Below are positions 45,418 through 55,519 of a stretch of DNA of 64,000 nucleotides, one piece after another. Numbering within the stretch: position 1 is the first letter of the stretch; the number at the start of each line of letters is the position of its first letter. The translations under genes and the position numbers were made by a program. This DNA is from Hemileia vastatrix (taxonomy: Eukaryota; Basidiomycota; Pucciniomycetes; Pucciniales; Zaghouaniaceae): positions 8,113,501-8,177,500 of the forward strand of contig JASXTE010000007.1 of assembly GCA_030280995.1 (NCBI GenBank), given 5' to 3'. The notes beneath the pieces are model-generated. The model was not told the DNA's origin and searched no databases. It was given only the letters and a program-made list of their open reading frames with translations.

Positions 45418-46099
45418 ATGTCCAACAATTTGACAGAAAAAATGGATAACATGCAAGTGGATGAAATAGAAATTGACTATGATGCTGACACTGTAAGTTC
45501 TTCTAAAGTTGGTCATAAAAAATCTTATGTTAACACAAAGAATTCACATACTGCAGGATGTGGAAATGACAGGAAATGCAAACAAACCAAACCCCCTTCC
45601 CCCAGTACCACAGAAGGAAGTAAAGCCTCTAGTGCCTCAAGAAGGTCTTCCAAAAGGCTTCAAAATAAAAAAGCTTCCTCTGCCACAACAAATCAGCAAC
45701 CTATCCAGTCATATAAAAGAGTTGAAGACAGAAAATATGACGTACAAAGCAAAGGTAGACACATTGTGGGATCAGGTCCAAGAACTCAGGAACCAGATTC
45801 AGGCCCAGGCCCCTCCTCAATTGCCTCCCAATCAGCTTCAATTTCAGGCTCAACCTTCACAGCCACCCAGCTCAACCATCCAAAATCCAAATACTATGGA
45901 AGTAGAGCAATGGAAATGGGATTATCTAATGAGTCACTACCAACAGAATGTGCAACACCCTCCCCATCATCAGCCTGGCCCATCCAGAACACCCAATTTC
46001 CATCCACCTCCTCATCCCTACCAACAAAGCAGGAGAAAGAAGGCCCAAGCACAATCCCAAACCCAGTCCCAGGGGAAGTTTCCTCCTCTGCCATGGTAA
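45418..46099 (+). CDS. Element D ORF1: spliced coiled-coil/W-x-W-D protein, 205 aa
   Basis: Exon 1 is 45418-45492 (25 codons, acidic, ending DYDADT). A 64-nt intron (45493-45556; donor GTAAGT, acceptor ACTGCAG) changes the frame. Exon 2 is 45557-46099, starting DVEMTGN and ending PPLPW-stop. Contents are a Pro-rich segment, LPKGFKIKKLPL, a coiled coil (ISNLSSHIKELKTENMTY), EQWKWDYLMSHY near residue 138, a Pro/His-rich stretch and a basic RRKKAQAQ tail. Elements B and C carry clear relatives; C has the same intron. It is not a known Gag domain; a nucleic-acid or Gag-associated role is a guess. The unspliced frame also stays open in D and runs into Gag-Pol, but stops in B and C, so I prefer the spliced reading. 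Confidence 0.7.
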
Positions 46100-49000
46100 G
46101 TAATTTGGTTGATAGTCACTTGGGTATGTTTTCTAATAAATCTTCTTCTGCAGGTAATATTATTGAACATGGTGAAAGAACAGTTAAACCTGTTAAAAGA
46201 CAGCTTCCTGTAACTAGTAGCCCTATTGATGTAATTAGCAAATTGTCATTTGATGAACCTTTACATTTAACTTCTACATCTTTAATTAATCCTTCTCTTG
46301 CAATTAAAAATGATTCTGTTCCCCCTGAAATCTATAACTTAATTGAAAAAACTTCTGAGGAAATATTGAAAGATACCCTTGATTTTAATATTGTGAAAGA
46401 CAAACATGTGAGAGATGTGTTAATCCATGAAAATGATAGATTAAATAATTTACACTTGCAATGTAAAGTGAGTTCTTCTGTACAAGATACAGCTTATTTA
46501 AAAATCAAAGAAACCTTGAATATTGTTCTTAGTCAACAAAAACAAATAAGAAGTGACCATAGAGCTATCTCAGATAGAAATATCAGTCTGCATAAGACAT
46601 TGAGTGAATTGAAACCCCTTATTGAGGAAAATTATTCATTCAAAAATGAAATAAAATCTCTACAAAATGAGTTAAAGAAACTAAAAAATGACTTCCATGC
46701 ACTAAGTACCAAACACTCAGTTTCTGAGGACAGAAATGTTCTATCTCTTGCAAAAGTGAATGACCAGATGTCTGAAATTCCAAGAATAAGAAACTATGTG
46801 TCTGACCTACAGGAAAAGTTCTCAACCTTAACCATCAATAATGAATTAAATGAGATTTCTGCCAGTAAGCTGCATAAAAATAAAGGGAAAAAACCTGAAC
46901 AAAGTTCATCCTTTCTTCCTCATATTTCAACCATTAAACAAACTGACAATGAGTCTGTAAAATCTTTTGCTACTAGCAAAAAATCTTGTGATGGTCATGC
47001 ACCAGCTGTTTCTGTAAATAATGAAATTTCTGAACACCTGGCTAAACTTCAGGAATTATTACTAATAAATAATTCAAACCAAAAAGTGGACCATCCCAGT
47101 AGTCAGAAAAATTGGCCTAAGTTAGACCAATATCCTACCTTTGATGGTGATTCTTCCTCTGATTGGCAACACTTTATCCAAAGAATTGATAATTTAAAGA
47201 GATCTTATAAACTACCTGATGAGGAAATTGTTTCTAAGCTAATTTCTCTATTTTCCAATGTAGCCTTGATGTGGTATGAATCTGTCCTCTTAGATAACAA
47301 TCATTATACATGGAATGATTGGAAATCCTTGATTGAGAATCAGTTTGGTGGTTCAAAATTCAGGTTAGCTCAGCAAAGACTGTATGAGAATACTAGATAT
47401 GTATCCTCCTCTGTTGAAAAGCCCATTGTTTTTCTGATGAAAATAACTAAAATCCTTAGAGCAATTGATCCAAAGATGGATTATGATATTTGGAGAGATA
47501 AAATCTTGTATAAATTACCAAATTCTCTTAGGGATTTGATTGTTGCTAGAACTGAGCATGTAAGGGAAAATTCTTCTTTCATTAATATCTGTAATGAAGT
47601 ACTACTCAACCATAGATATGAACCAAAGAATTACCTTAGTAAATCTTATAATGATCAGAATAAACCTTCTATAAAGCTCCCAGAAAAATCTGGTAAACCC
47701 TCTGCCCCAATTGCACCTAAAAAATATGCAACAAATACTTGTTATAAATGTAACAAACCGTGGCAGAAGGGTCATGTTTGTGACAAGAAAATTCATCTTG
47801 TTGAACAAAATGAAGACACTGATGAAATTGAACTTGATGTCAATAATTCTTCCAGTGACTGTGAAAGTAATATCTCCTATGACAATGAATCTGTTAAAGA
47901 TGTTTTAATGTTAGAACATGATGTCCATTATTTAAATAATATATCTGAAGATTGTGTATTGAATTTATCTTCAGTAGAAAATGCTGAAATAATTAAAGAT
48001 ATTACTAACAATTCTATTCCTATATCCCTTTTAAAGGCACCTGTTATCATTAATGGTAAAAATGTTGATGTAGTTCTTGATTCTGGTGCTGGAGGAAGTG
48101 TAGTATCTGAAAAAGCTTTGGCTTCAGTGGATAAGGAATATTTGAGTAAATTATTGCCTATAACTTCTGAAAAATGGAGAGGGTATGGTTCTACCTTATT
48201 TCCTATTGGCAAATACAAAACCTCTGTATTCTTCAAATATAATGGTGGTTTTGTCAGAGCTATTTGTGAATTTGTTGTCATGAAAAATGATAATTTGAGC
48301 AATTGGTTTATTATGGGAAATGATATTTTAACCATGTTTGGTGTGAAACTGGACCCAGCAAATAATTGCTTTACCTTAGGAATGAATGGGAAAAGAAAAT
48401 TCAAAATTTCTTCTCCTAAACCTTCTGGGCATTTGTTGAAATCTTGTAACTCACTGACCCAATGTAAAGGTAGAACAACAACTGAAATGGATGATTTATT
48501 ACATGAAATAAATACGGCTTCTTTTGGTGATCATTTGACTAATGAACAAAAGGATTCTATTGTTGCCTCTATTACCTCTTTCCCTATGGCTTTTGCTCAT
48601 GGTTCTCATGTCTTGGGAATTGTTCAGGAGGAGATGAAAATTACCTTATCCTGTAATTTGAGTGATATTCCTCCTTCCCTTAAGAAAAAACCATATCCTG
48701 CTTCTCCATCAAAAAGAAAAGATATTGAAGATAATATTGAAACATTATTGAAAATGAATATCATTGAGAAAGTGGATGTCACCCCCAAATATTGTGTCAT
48801 CTCCCCAGTCTTAATTTCTTATGAAAAAGATAAGGCTAGATTATGTGGAGACTACAGAGCTTTAAATACTTATACTGTTGATGATATTTATCCTTTACCC
48901 AGAATTAATTCAATACATGCTACCTTGCAAGGTGCAAAATTTATTAGTTGTCTGGATGGTAATAAAGGTTATCATCAAGTTCCAGTTGAGAAAAATTCTC

Positions 49001-51585
49001 AAAATTTTTTGCTTATTGCTACTCATATGGGAATATATAAGTATGTTAGGATGCCATTTGGCCCTAAAAATGCTCCTTCAGTTTTCCAAAAAGTCATGGA
49101 TAACACTTTCCATCAAGAAATTATTGAAGGTTGGCTCATGGTTTATATTGATGATATTATTGTTTTTTCTAAAACTTTTGATGAACATATGATTCATTTA
49201 AATAGAGTTTTCCAAAAAATGGATGAAATCAATATGACCTTATCTTTAAAAAAGTGTAAATTTGGTTTTCAATCTTTAAAAGTCCTTGGCCATGTTGTGT
49301 CAGGCTTACAAATTTGTGTAGACCATAATAAAGTTGCTGCCATTCAAAATGTGAAAGCACCAACTTCTATAAGAGAAATCCAAAGTTTTTTAGGTATGTG
49401 TGGCTATTATAGACAATATATTAAAAATTATCAGGTCATAGCCTTGCCTCTTACAAAACTAACCAGAAAAGATGTTGCTTTTCTCTGGAATGATGACTGT
49501 CAGAAAGCTTTTAATACATTGAAAAATTGCTTAATGACAGCCCCTATATTGGCTCTCCCAGATTTTAACAAGCCATTTGTACTTTATACAGATGCTAGCT
49601 TTATTGGTCTGGGTGCTGCCCTTCACCAAAAGCAAATTATTAATGATAAATCCTCAGAGGTTGTAATTTGTTATATTTCAAGAACCTTAAGAAATAGTGA
49701 ATTGAAATATGGTGCCACTCAATTGGAGTTCTTAGCAGTTGTTTGGGCTCTTGAGAAACTTCATTACTACTTGGATGACCAAAAATTTGAGTTGGTAACT
49801 GACTGTAGTGCTGTGAAATCTCTCTTAAACCTCAAAACACCTAACAGACATATGTTCAGGTGGCAACTTGCTGTTCAGGAATACAGAAGAAGGATGACTA
49901 TTATCCACAGAGCTGGAAATGTTCACTCTAATGTTGATATGCTCTCCAGATTGCCTCTGCCAAATAATGACTCCAATCCTGCTTATGTACCTGAGGATGA
50001 CACTGTTCATATACATGGTATATTTATAGTTGATATGGAAGAAGAGTTATTACAGTTAATACTGGATTCATATGATAAAGATTCTGACTTAAATAAATTA
50101 GTTACTATTTTGAATGATCCTAAGAATGCTTCAATTCAAGCATTAATAAAAACTCTTCCTGCAAAATACCAAAATGCTTTAAATAAAGGAAAGTTTTCTA
50201 TTGAAGATGGTTATATTTATTATAGAAGGAAGCTTACCAATGTAATTGTTATTCCTCCTTCAATGAAAGAAACTATCCTCAAACTTTGTCATGATGACAT
50301 ATTAGCTGGTCATTTTGATCTTGAAAAAACATTGATTAGAATCAAAAACACTGCATGGTGGGCTAATATGTCTGAAGACACAAAATTATATGTTGAATCT
50401 TGTGATTCCTGCCAAAAATCTAAAAAGTTAACAGGTAAGAGAGCAGGGTTATTACAACATATTGAAGCACCTAGTTCTCCCTGGCAAATCATTAATATGG
50501 ATTTTGTCACTGGTCTTCCTGTTGCAGGTAAAGACAGCTTTAACTCTTGTTGGGTAATAGTTGATAGATTCACAAAAATGTGCAAATTTATTCCAACCCA
50601 CAAAGATGTATCCACCAAGGAATTAGCTTTCTTATGGTGGTCTTACATGTTTAATATTATTGGTTTTCCAAAAGCCATTATCTCTGATAGGGATCCAAAA
50701 TTCACTTCTGAGTTTTGGACCTCTTTGATGGATATTTGTGGCTGTGAGTTAAAATTGTCTACAGCTCACCATCCTCAGACTGATGGTCTAGCTGAAAGAA
50801 TGATTCAAACTCTGGAAGATATGATTAGAAGGTATTGTGCCTTTGGTTTAGAATATAAAGACAATGACAGATTTACTCATGATTGGGTCACTCTTTTGCC
50901 TGGTCTTGAATTTGCATATAATAGCACTGTTCATTCTGTCACTGAGAAAAAGCCTTTTGAGCTTTGGTTAGGTTATGTCCCAAACACTCCTGCTCAGATT
51001 CTCAATAATAAATTACCTAAGTTGGAACTACACCCTGGTGTAAAATCTTTTATGCAAATGCAACAGCTATGCAGAAAACATGCTCAGAGTTGTATTGATA
51101 AAGCATTTGAATATGAAAAGAAAAGATGGGATAAATCCCATAAAGAATACACATTTAACAAGGGTGATGAAGTGTTGATCTCTACTGTCCATTTCAATTT
51201 ACAAGGTAACCACAAATTAAAAGATCCTTTTGTAGGACCATTTGTTGTTAAAAGAATGGTTGGTGATAATGCAGTAGAAGTTGTATTGTATGCTCCATAT
51301 GATAGGAAACATCCTGTCTTTCCCATTTCTTTGCTTAAACCTTATACTTCCAACAGTGACTTATTTCCAAAAAGGAGAGGAAGACCTAAGAAGAACCCTC
51401 AGGAAGTCACAGAAACAGCAGAAATTGATAAAATTCTCAATGATAGAATTATCACTTCTGAAAGAGGTACTGAATATTTATTGAGATATAAGAACAAATC
51501 ATCTGAACATGATGCATGGATACCTGGAAAAGAAATTTCAAATCTGCCTGCTCTGTTGAAAAAATACAAAAAGAAAAAATCTTAG
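46093..51585 (+). CDS. Element D Gag-Pol polyprotein (chromodomain Ty3/gypsy), 1,830 aa
   Basis: From the ATG at 46093 (GCCATGG context, overlapping the ORF1 stop) the frame is open to TAG at 51583. The open frame extends upstream to 45418, but that part is not conserved in B or C. Domains by residue: coiled-coil Gag about 150-240, capsid about 335-510 (WPKLDQYP, QFGGSKFR), zinc knuckle C550YKC-x7-HVC, protease LDSGAGGS at 662, RT with GDYRALNT, GYHQVPV and YIDD at 1018-1021, RNase H TDAS at 1166, integrase HHCC from 1400 with NMDF, SDRDPKF and TDGLAERM, and a chromodomain-like tail (YLLRYKNKSSEHDAW) at about 1795-1815. No lesion is visible. This is the replication and integration machinery of the element; the tail probably targets chromatin. 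Confidence 0.93.
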   Translation: MVSNLVDSHLGMFSNKSSSAGNIIEHGERTVKPVKRQLPVTSSPIDVISKLSFDEPLHLTSTSLINPSLAIKNDSVPPEIYNLIEKTSEEILKDTLDFNIVKDKHVRDVLIHENDRLNNLHLQCKVSSSVQDTAYLKIKETLNIVLSQQKQIRSDHRAISDRNISLHKTLSELKPLIEENYSFKNEIKSLQNELKKLKNDFHALSTKHSVSEDRNVLSLAKVNDQMSEIPRIRNYVSDLQEKFSTLTINNELNEISASKLHKNKGKKPEQSSSFLPHISTIKQTDNESVKSFATSKKSCDGHAPAVSVNNEISEHLAKLQELLLINNSNQKVDHPSSQKNWPKLDQYPTFDGDSSSDWQHFIQRIDNLKRSYKLPDEEIVSKLISLFSNVALMWYESVLLDNNHYTWNDWKSLIENQFGGSKFRLAQQRLYENTRYVSSSVEKPIVFLMKITKILRAIDPKMDYDIWRDKILYKLPNSLRDLIVARTEHVRENSSFINICNEVLLNHRYEPKNYLSKSYNDQNKPSIKLPEKSGKPSAPIAPKKYATNTCYKCNKPWQKGHVCDKKIHLVEQNEDTDEIELDVNNSSSDCESNISYDNESVKDVLMLEHDVHYLNNISEDCVLNLSSVENAEIIKDITNNSIPISLLKAPVIINGKNVDVVLDSGAGGSVVSEKALASVDKEYLSKLLPITSEKWRGYGSTLFPIGKYKTSVFFKYNGGFVRAICEFVVMKNDNLSNWFIMGNDILTMFGVKLDPANNCFTLGMNGKRKFKISSPKPSGHLLKSCNSLTQCKGRTTTEMDDLLHEINTASFGDHLTNEQKDSIVASITSFPMAFAHGSHVLGIVQEEMKITLSCNLSDIPPSLKKKPYPASPSKRKDIEDNIETLLKMNIIEKVDVTPKYCVISPVLISYEKDKARLCGDYRALNTYTVDDIYPLPRINSIHATLQGAKFISCLDGNKGYHQVPVEKNSQNFLLIATHMGIYKYVRMPFGPKNAPSVFQKVMDNTFHQEIIEGWLMVYIDDIIVFSKTFDEHMIHLNRVFQKMDEINMTLSLKKCKFGFQSLKVLGHVVSGLQICVDHNKVAAIQNVKAPTSIREIQSFLGMCGYYRQYIKNYQVIALPLTKLTRKDVAFLWNDDCQKAFNTLKNCLMTAPILALPDFNKPFVLYTDASFIGLGAALHQKQIINDKSSEVVICYISRTLRNSELKYGATQLEFLAVVWALEKLHYYLDDQKFELVTDCSAVKSLLNLKTPNRHMFRWQLAVQEYRRRMTIIHRAGNVHSNVDMLSRLPLPNNDSNPAYVPEDDTVHIHGIFIVDMEEELLQLILDSYDKDSDLNKLVTILNDPKNASIQALIKTLPAKYQNALNKGKFSIEDGYIYYRRKLTNVIVIPPSMKETILKLCHDDILAGHFDLEKTLIRIKNTAWWANMSEDTKLYVESCDSCQKSKKLTGKRAGLLQHIEAPSSPWQIINMDFVTGLPVAGKDSFNSCWVIVDRFTKMCKFIPTHKDVSTKELAFLWWSYMFNIIGFPKAIISDRDPKFTSEFWTSLMDICGCELKLSTAHHPQTDGLAERMIQTLEDMIRRYCAFGLEYKDNDRFTHDWVTLLPGLEFAYNSTVHSVTEKKPFELWLGYVPNTPAQILNNKLPKLELHPGVKSFMQMQQLCRKHAQSCIDKAFEYEKKRWDKSHKEYTFNKGDEVLISTVHFNLQGNHKLKDPFVGPFVVKRMVGDNAVEVVLYAPYDRKHPVFPISLLKPYTSNSDLFPKRRGRPKKNPQEVTETAEIDKILNDRIITSERGTEYLLRYKNKSSEHDAWIPGKEISNLPALLKKYKKKKS

Positions 51586-51618
51586 CATTTTTTTATTGTT
51601 TTTTTTAGAGTGAGGGAG
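51586..51618 (+). other. Element D polypurine tract and 3' spacer
   Basis: T-rich spacer followed by AGAGTGAGGGAG directly before TGTCAG of the 3' LTR. This is the expected plus-strand primer site; B, C and A have similar G-rich tracts in the same position. Confidence 0.8.
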
Positions 51619-52759
51619 TGTCAGCCAGGCTATTCCAGGAGTCCAGTAAATGATATATAAATTATAAAACCTTAAAGAGTGGGTAAGACTTGTATTTAAT
51701 GAATATAACTTAATATTTTATTACATAATGAAATTATATAAGAATTTTATTATATACAAATGTTACATTAAATTTATTGGTTATATATATTTTTATATAC
51801 AATTAAATTGAGCATAATATAATATATTCTACAAATAATGGCGCATTTTTATATATTTATTAATTATAAATTTATATTTAATTAATTAAAAAAACATATA
51901 TTATAATTACAAGTGTAAATTTGATTTATAATATATTTAAATTAATTAATTAAATTTATATATTAACTAATACCTCTCATATGATACTAAACAATTATTA
52001 AGGACGCTTCTTTTGACCCTTAATTGTGTTAGGAAAAACAAATAAATTAATTTGGACTAAATTGAGATTAATTGCTTGTTTTGTTGCGTCAAATTATTTT
52101 TTGTTTCACTTAAAATGTCCTTTAATCAGGATGTACCATCTGTTGGGAATTATATTTCTCATAGTTCCTATGTTTCCACTCTTGTTTAGTTATTTACTAT
52201 TGTCACTTACTGATTTGGGGATTAATGGCGGGGAAATTGGATTCTTAATTGGGCTTTTAATTATTTGTTTCATGTTTTTCTCTATATTGTTATGTTTCAT
52301 TTACTCTTTTGATATATTTGTTTTATTCCATTCTAATCATTGTATTTACAAAGAGAGTAGCGCTTCAGAGGACCCATTGCCTATAAAAGGGCCTTGGATA
52401 ATCCCCTGTAGCCTCATCACTTATTATACACTCAACAATTTAAATACAATTTTTATATTACGTTTATATTCTTTTTATTAGTAATAAAATTCTAATTAAA
52501 ATTTTATATAACAATTTAAAGGTTGCTTTAAGTCTGATAGTAATTATTTTGGTTGCCGCGCAGAACTCTTACTTAAAAAATAATAATATTTATAAAACCA
52601 ATTTATTGTCTCTTCTCAGCTCACTCATCGTTGTTTTCTCTCAATAAATTAAATAATTTTATTAAATTTTATTTCTTTTATTACCCATACTCCTTTCCTC
52701 CTTCTCCTCCTCTCATTCCTTCTTCTATTTTTCTCCTTCTTCTAGACGACCGGCCGACA
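51619..52759 (+). repeat. Element D 3' LTR
   Basis: Same length as the 5' LTR and identical at almost every position. It is followed by TAAGG and then the resumed older LTR (CCTCTCAATCTAG). Confidence 0.95.
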
Positions 52760-52764
52760 TAAGG

Positions 52765-52998
52765 CCTCTCAATCTAGCTGTTTTCATTCATTCCATTCTT
52801 ACTTTACAAATTTATTTTATATACACAAAACAAATCTATTACTACTGTTACTACATTAGTTTTTACATCTGCATATTTCTAAGTCTCTAAAGTAATAATA
52901 CTAATAATCTTTTTACCTTTTTATTGAGTATTAAAATATAAAGAAATAAATACATACCTATTTTGAAATTTTAATTCTTTCTCACCTTTCATCACCGT
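52765..52998 (+). repeat. Older LTR, right part
   Basis: It continues the LTR split by element D and ends next to the LTR of the minus-strand element that begins at 52999. The exact boundary between the two is blurred because both can share the sequence TTTAGACA. Confidence 0.65.
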
Positions 52999-53920
52999 TT
53001 TAGACAATCCTATATTACTAGCTATAGGCCTTGACCAAGGGTGTTGGAGAAAACCCAGAGAGAAAAATACCTGTCCCTTTAGAAAATAAAAGTGAGATTT
53101 AATTGCTAGTTAAATTAAGTATTTTTTGATAAATCTTCTTTCCAGCACACTTGACTGCTTGATGAGCCAAGAAAGTAGTCCCCAGACAGACTACCAGACC
53201 AAAGAACTGAAATGTAGACCAATGGCCACATCAGAGAAAGAAATGATACTTGATGTAAGTTGCAAATCCACACCAGAGACAGCAATAATACTTGATATAG
53301 CTTGCAAGACTATACCAGAGAAACAGTGACAAGAGTTGAGGTCAAGTAAAAGCTAACCTTTTCACAACCTAGCCAAACAAACACAAAGAGTGAATCCAGG
53401 GATCCAGATATCCCAGATGGTAGATGATCTCTTAGAATCCCCTATAGCTTTCTTAAACTCTCTTACACACAGACCCCCTAACCAGATCCCCAGCTTGATC
53501 CAGCTCTCCCAGCTATCTGCATGCATAAAATAGTCTCTAGAGAATCTCCTGCTTGCAGATGGGCAGTCCGCCTGTCTTAGGCAAGGATGCGTTGAGGTGG
53601 GTGGGCCGCCTGTAGGCAGGAATCCGCTTCTAGGCCTGCAAACACTCAAAAACAACCAAACAACCTCTAAAACCACAAAACAACACAACTACTCATAGAA
53701 AACAGCTAATCACACATAACACACACCAAAATGATGAGAAAAGAAAGGACAATAAGCTGAGACATAATAAGTGTCCCTAACTTAAGCCTACAAACATACA
53801 ACTAAACACCTAAATAATAACAAAACACCAATTCTAAGCACCATTAACCCAACAAAACTCTACATACCAAATACACCCAAATAAAAATTCCAAAGGCCTA
53901 TGCATCTTTGGAACACCACA
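52999..53920 (-). repeat. 3' LTR of the large minus-strand element
   Basis: On plus it starts TTTAGACAATCCTATATTAC and ends GGAACACCACA; the solo LTR at 5501 starts TGTAGACAATCC and ends GGAAGACCACA. Its first 330 bases match the solo copy closely, the middle diverges. A C/T tract TCCTCCCTCC follows at 53921, the complement of a polypurine tract, placing this LTR at the 3' end of a minus-strand element. Confidence 0.82.
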
Positions 53921-53967
53921 TCCTCCCTCCAATCCAGGATTTCCTCATTCTTCATCCTCTAACCACC

Positions 53968-55519
53968 ATGTTCACACACCTCTCCAGACAAGCCTCTGAC
54001 CTTGGCCCTTGCCAATACTGCATTGACAACAATCTCATCTGCTCAATGACTAGACCACTACACATCTACAGAACCTCTTGTGATGCCTGCCTTTCCAGGA
54101 AGAAACAATGTCATAGACCTGGTCCACTATCCTCTTCTTCAGCTTCCTCCTCTGCTCAGCCTGGTCCATCCTCTTCTACCAAAAGGTCCAGACCTTCTAT
54201 CACCATTCCAAAAATAATCAACAGAATCCATTCCTCCAAAAGAAAACTTGTAACTCCTTCAGCCTCTCCTTCCTCTTATAATCCTGAGTCCCCAAAAGGT
54301 AAGATTCCTTTTCTCCATGCTAAACTAGACTGACCAATTTCTCAGCCTCCCTTCCACCAGTTAGTGATGATGATGACAATGTAGGAACCATTGAAACACC
54401 ACCCCCAAAATGAATTCCTTTTTCCAAAGAAAAATTTCAACATCATTCCCAAAAACAAAAAGAGCTCCTCCTTTCCTACTTCCAATAAACTCCTGCCAAG
54501 GACCAACAAGACATTGATAAGACAAGGAACCTCATTAAACAGTTCAAGTTCAATTCATAACATTTTGCCTCCTCCCTTGATACCCTTCTGTAATTACACT
54601 AGATCTTAAGTTTTACTTAAAAAAAAATATTATCACAACCTCTACAGGATTTAAACACCAAATAACACTCAGTTTAAAGTCTTGGGAGACTATCCTCATT
54701 TTAAAGTCTTGGGGGACTCAAAAAAACCTCAGTTTATAGTCTTGGGGGACTCAAAACCTAAATAATAGTCCCAGAACCAGAGATAAACCACATTAAGACA
54801 CAGAGAAAAAACTAACATTCTGGGGTAACTGTATATAGAGCTTCAAGCTCATCAGTCACCCCCAAACTTGCCTTTTCTAAATTCAGAGGCTCCCCCTATG
54901 AATCCTTCTTCCAAACTCCAAAAAACCAATACCAAAAACAACACCTATTCCTCAGTTTATAGTCTTGGGGGACTGTATAACCAGTTTTCAATTTAAAGTC
55001 TTGATGGGCTAATGGATATTTCAGTTTAAAGTCTTGATGGACTACACATATTTAGCAGCCTTCCCCTGCTGAAATTCTACTTTCACTTAATCATCTTCCA
55101 TTACTGATAAAGAAATTTTCACTGTCTCTTTTTCCTTGTCATCAACACAGATCATTTCAGACTTTGGATCACCTGCCTTAAACCCTTCCAACCTTCCTTT
55201 CTTTACTGAACCTAAGGATTATGCTTGCAAGAATTGTATTCACATGTGCAGACCTTGCACATTCACTCTTCCAACTCCAGAAGCCAAATTGTACAATAGA
55301 GCTTGTGATTCTTGTAATTCAAAGAAGAAAAAATGTGACAGAGATCCTAACTATCCTATTCCTCCACCTTCACCTTCTCATAAGTATATCTCCGGATATC
55401 CTACCAGATCTCCAAAACTTGGTCCTGCTTCTTCTTCTTTATCCTCAGTTCCTTCCAAAAGATTCAGAAGGACCGCCACCAGAGCTCCATCAAAAAGACA
55501 ACCTCTTGCTTCTCAATAA
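53968..55519 (+). CDS. Antisense ORF pair: tandem Zn2Cys6-like clusters (candidate two-exon gene)
   Basis: ORF A (from ATG 53968) has CQYCIDNNLIC-x12-CDACLSRKKQC followed by Ser-rich and basic sequence, with a stop at 54333. ORF B (to TAA 55519) has CKNCIHMCRPC-x15-CDSCNSKKKKC followed by the same Ser-rich and basic layout. Both fit C-x2-C-x6-C-x12/15-C-x2-C-x6-C. ORF B has no good ATG, but a donor at 54299 (GGTAAGATT) and an acceptor at 55160 (ATTTCAG) join the two in phase, giving about 229 residues with an 862-nt intron. Basic residues lie in the second half of each cluster, the reverse of Gal4-type proteins. A DNA-binding role is inferred. The genes are antisense to the host retrotransposon, between integrase and LTR. 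Confidence 0.6.

Larger units (their letters stand above)
43575..52759 (+). mobile_element. Element D: apparently intact chromodomain Ty3/gypsy retrotransposon
   Basis: LTRs of 1,141 bp at both ends differ at only about two positions that I could see (44681 versus 52725 region, T/C; 44705 versus 52749 region, A/G). A perfect 5-bp duplication TAAGG flanks it (43570-43574, 52760-52764). The interior holds a leader, ORF1, an uninterrupted Gag-Pol and a polypurine tract AGAGTGAGGGAG before the 3' LTR. All enzymatic motifs checked are present. LTR near-identity implies a very recent insertion. Elements A, B and C are related, older copies. Confidence 0.95.

Noticed and set aside
45493..46092. N-terminal extension of the Gag-Pol frame (making 2,055 codons).
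   Set aside because: Open in D but interrupted in C (stop soon after the intron donor) and in B, and of Ser/Pro/Thr low complexity. The other frame is the conserved one. Kept only as an alternative start.
54670..55043. The 22-nt motif as a purely non-coding repeat.
   Set aside because: Copies are mostly spaced by multiples of three and read as one peptide type on minus, so a coding origin must be considered. I report the arm pairing as an added property, not as proof of an RNA element.
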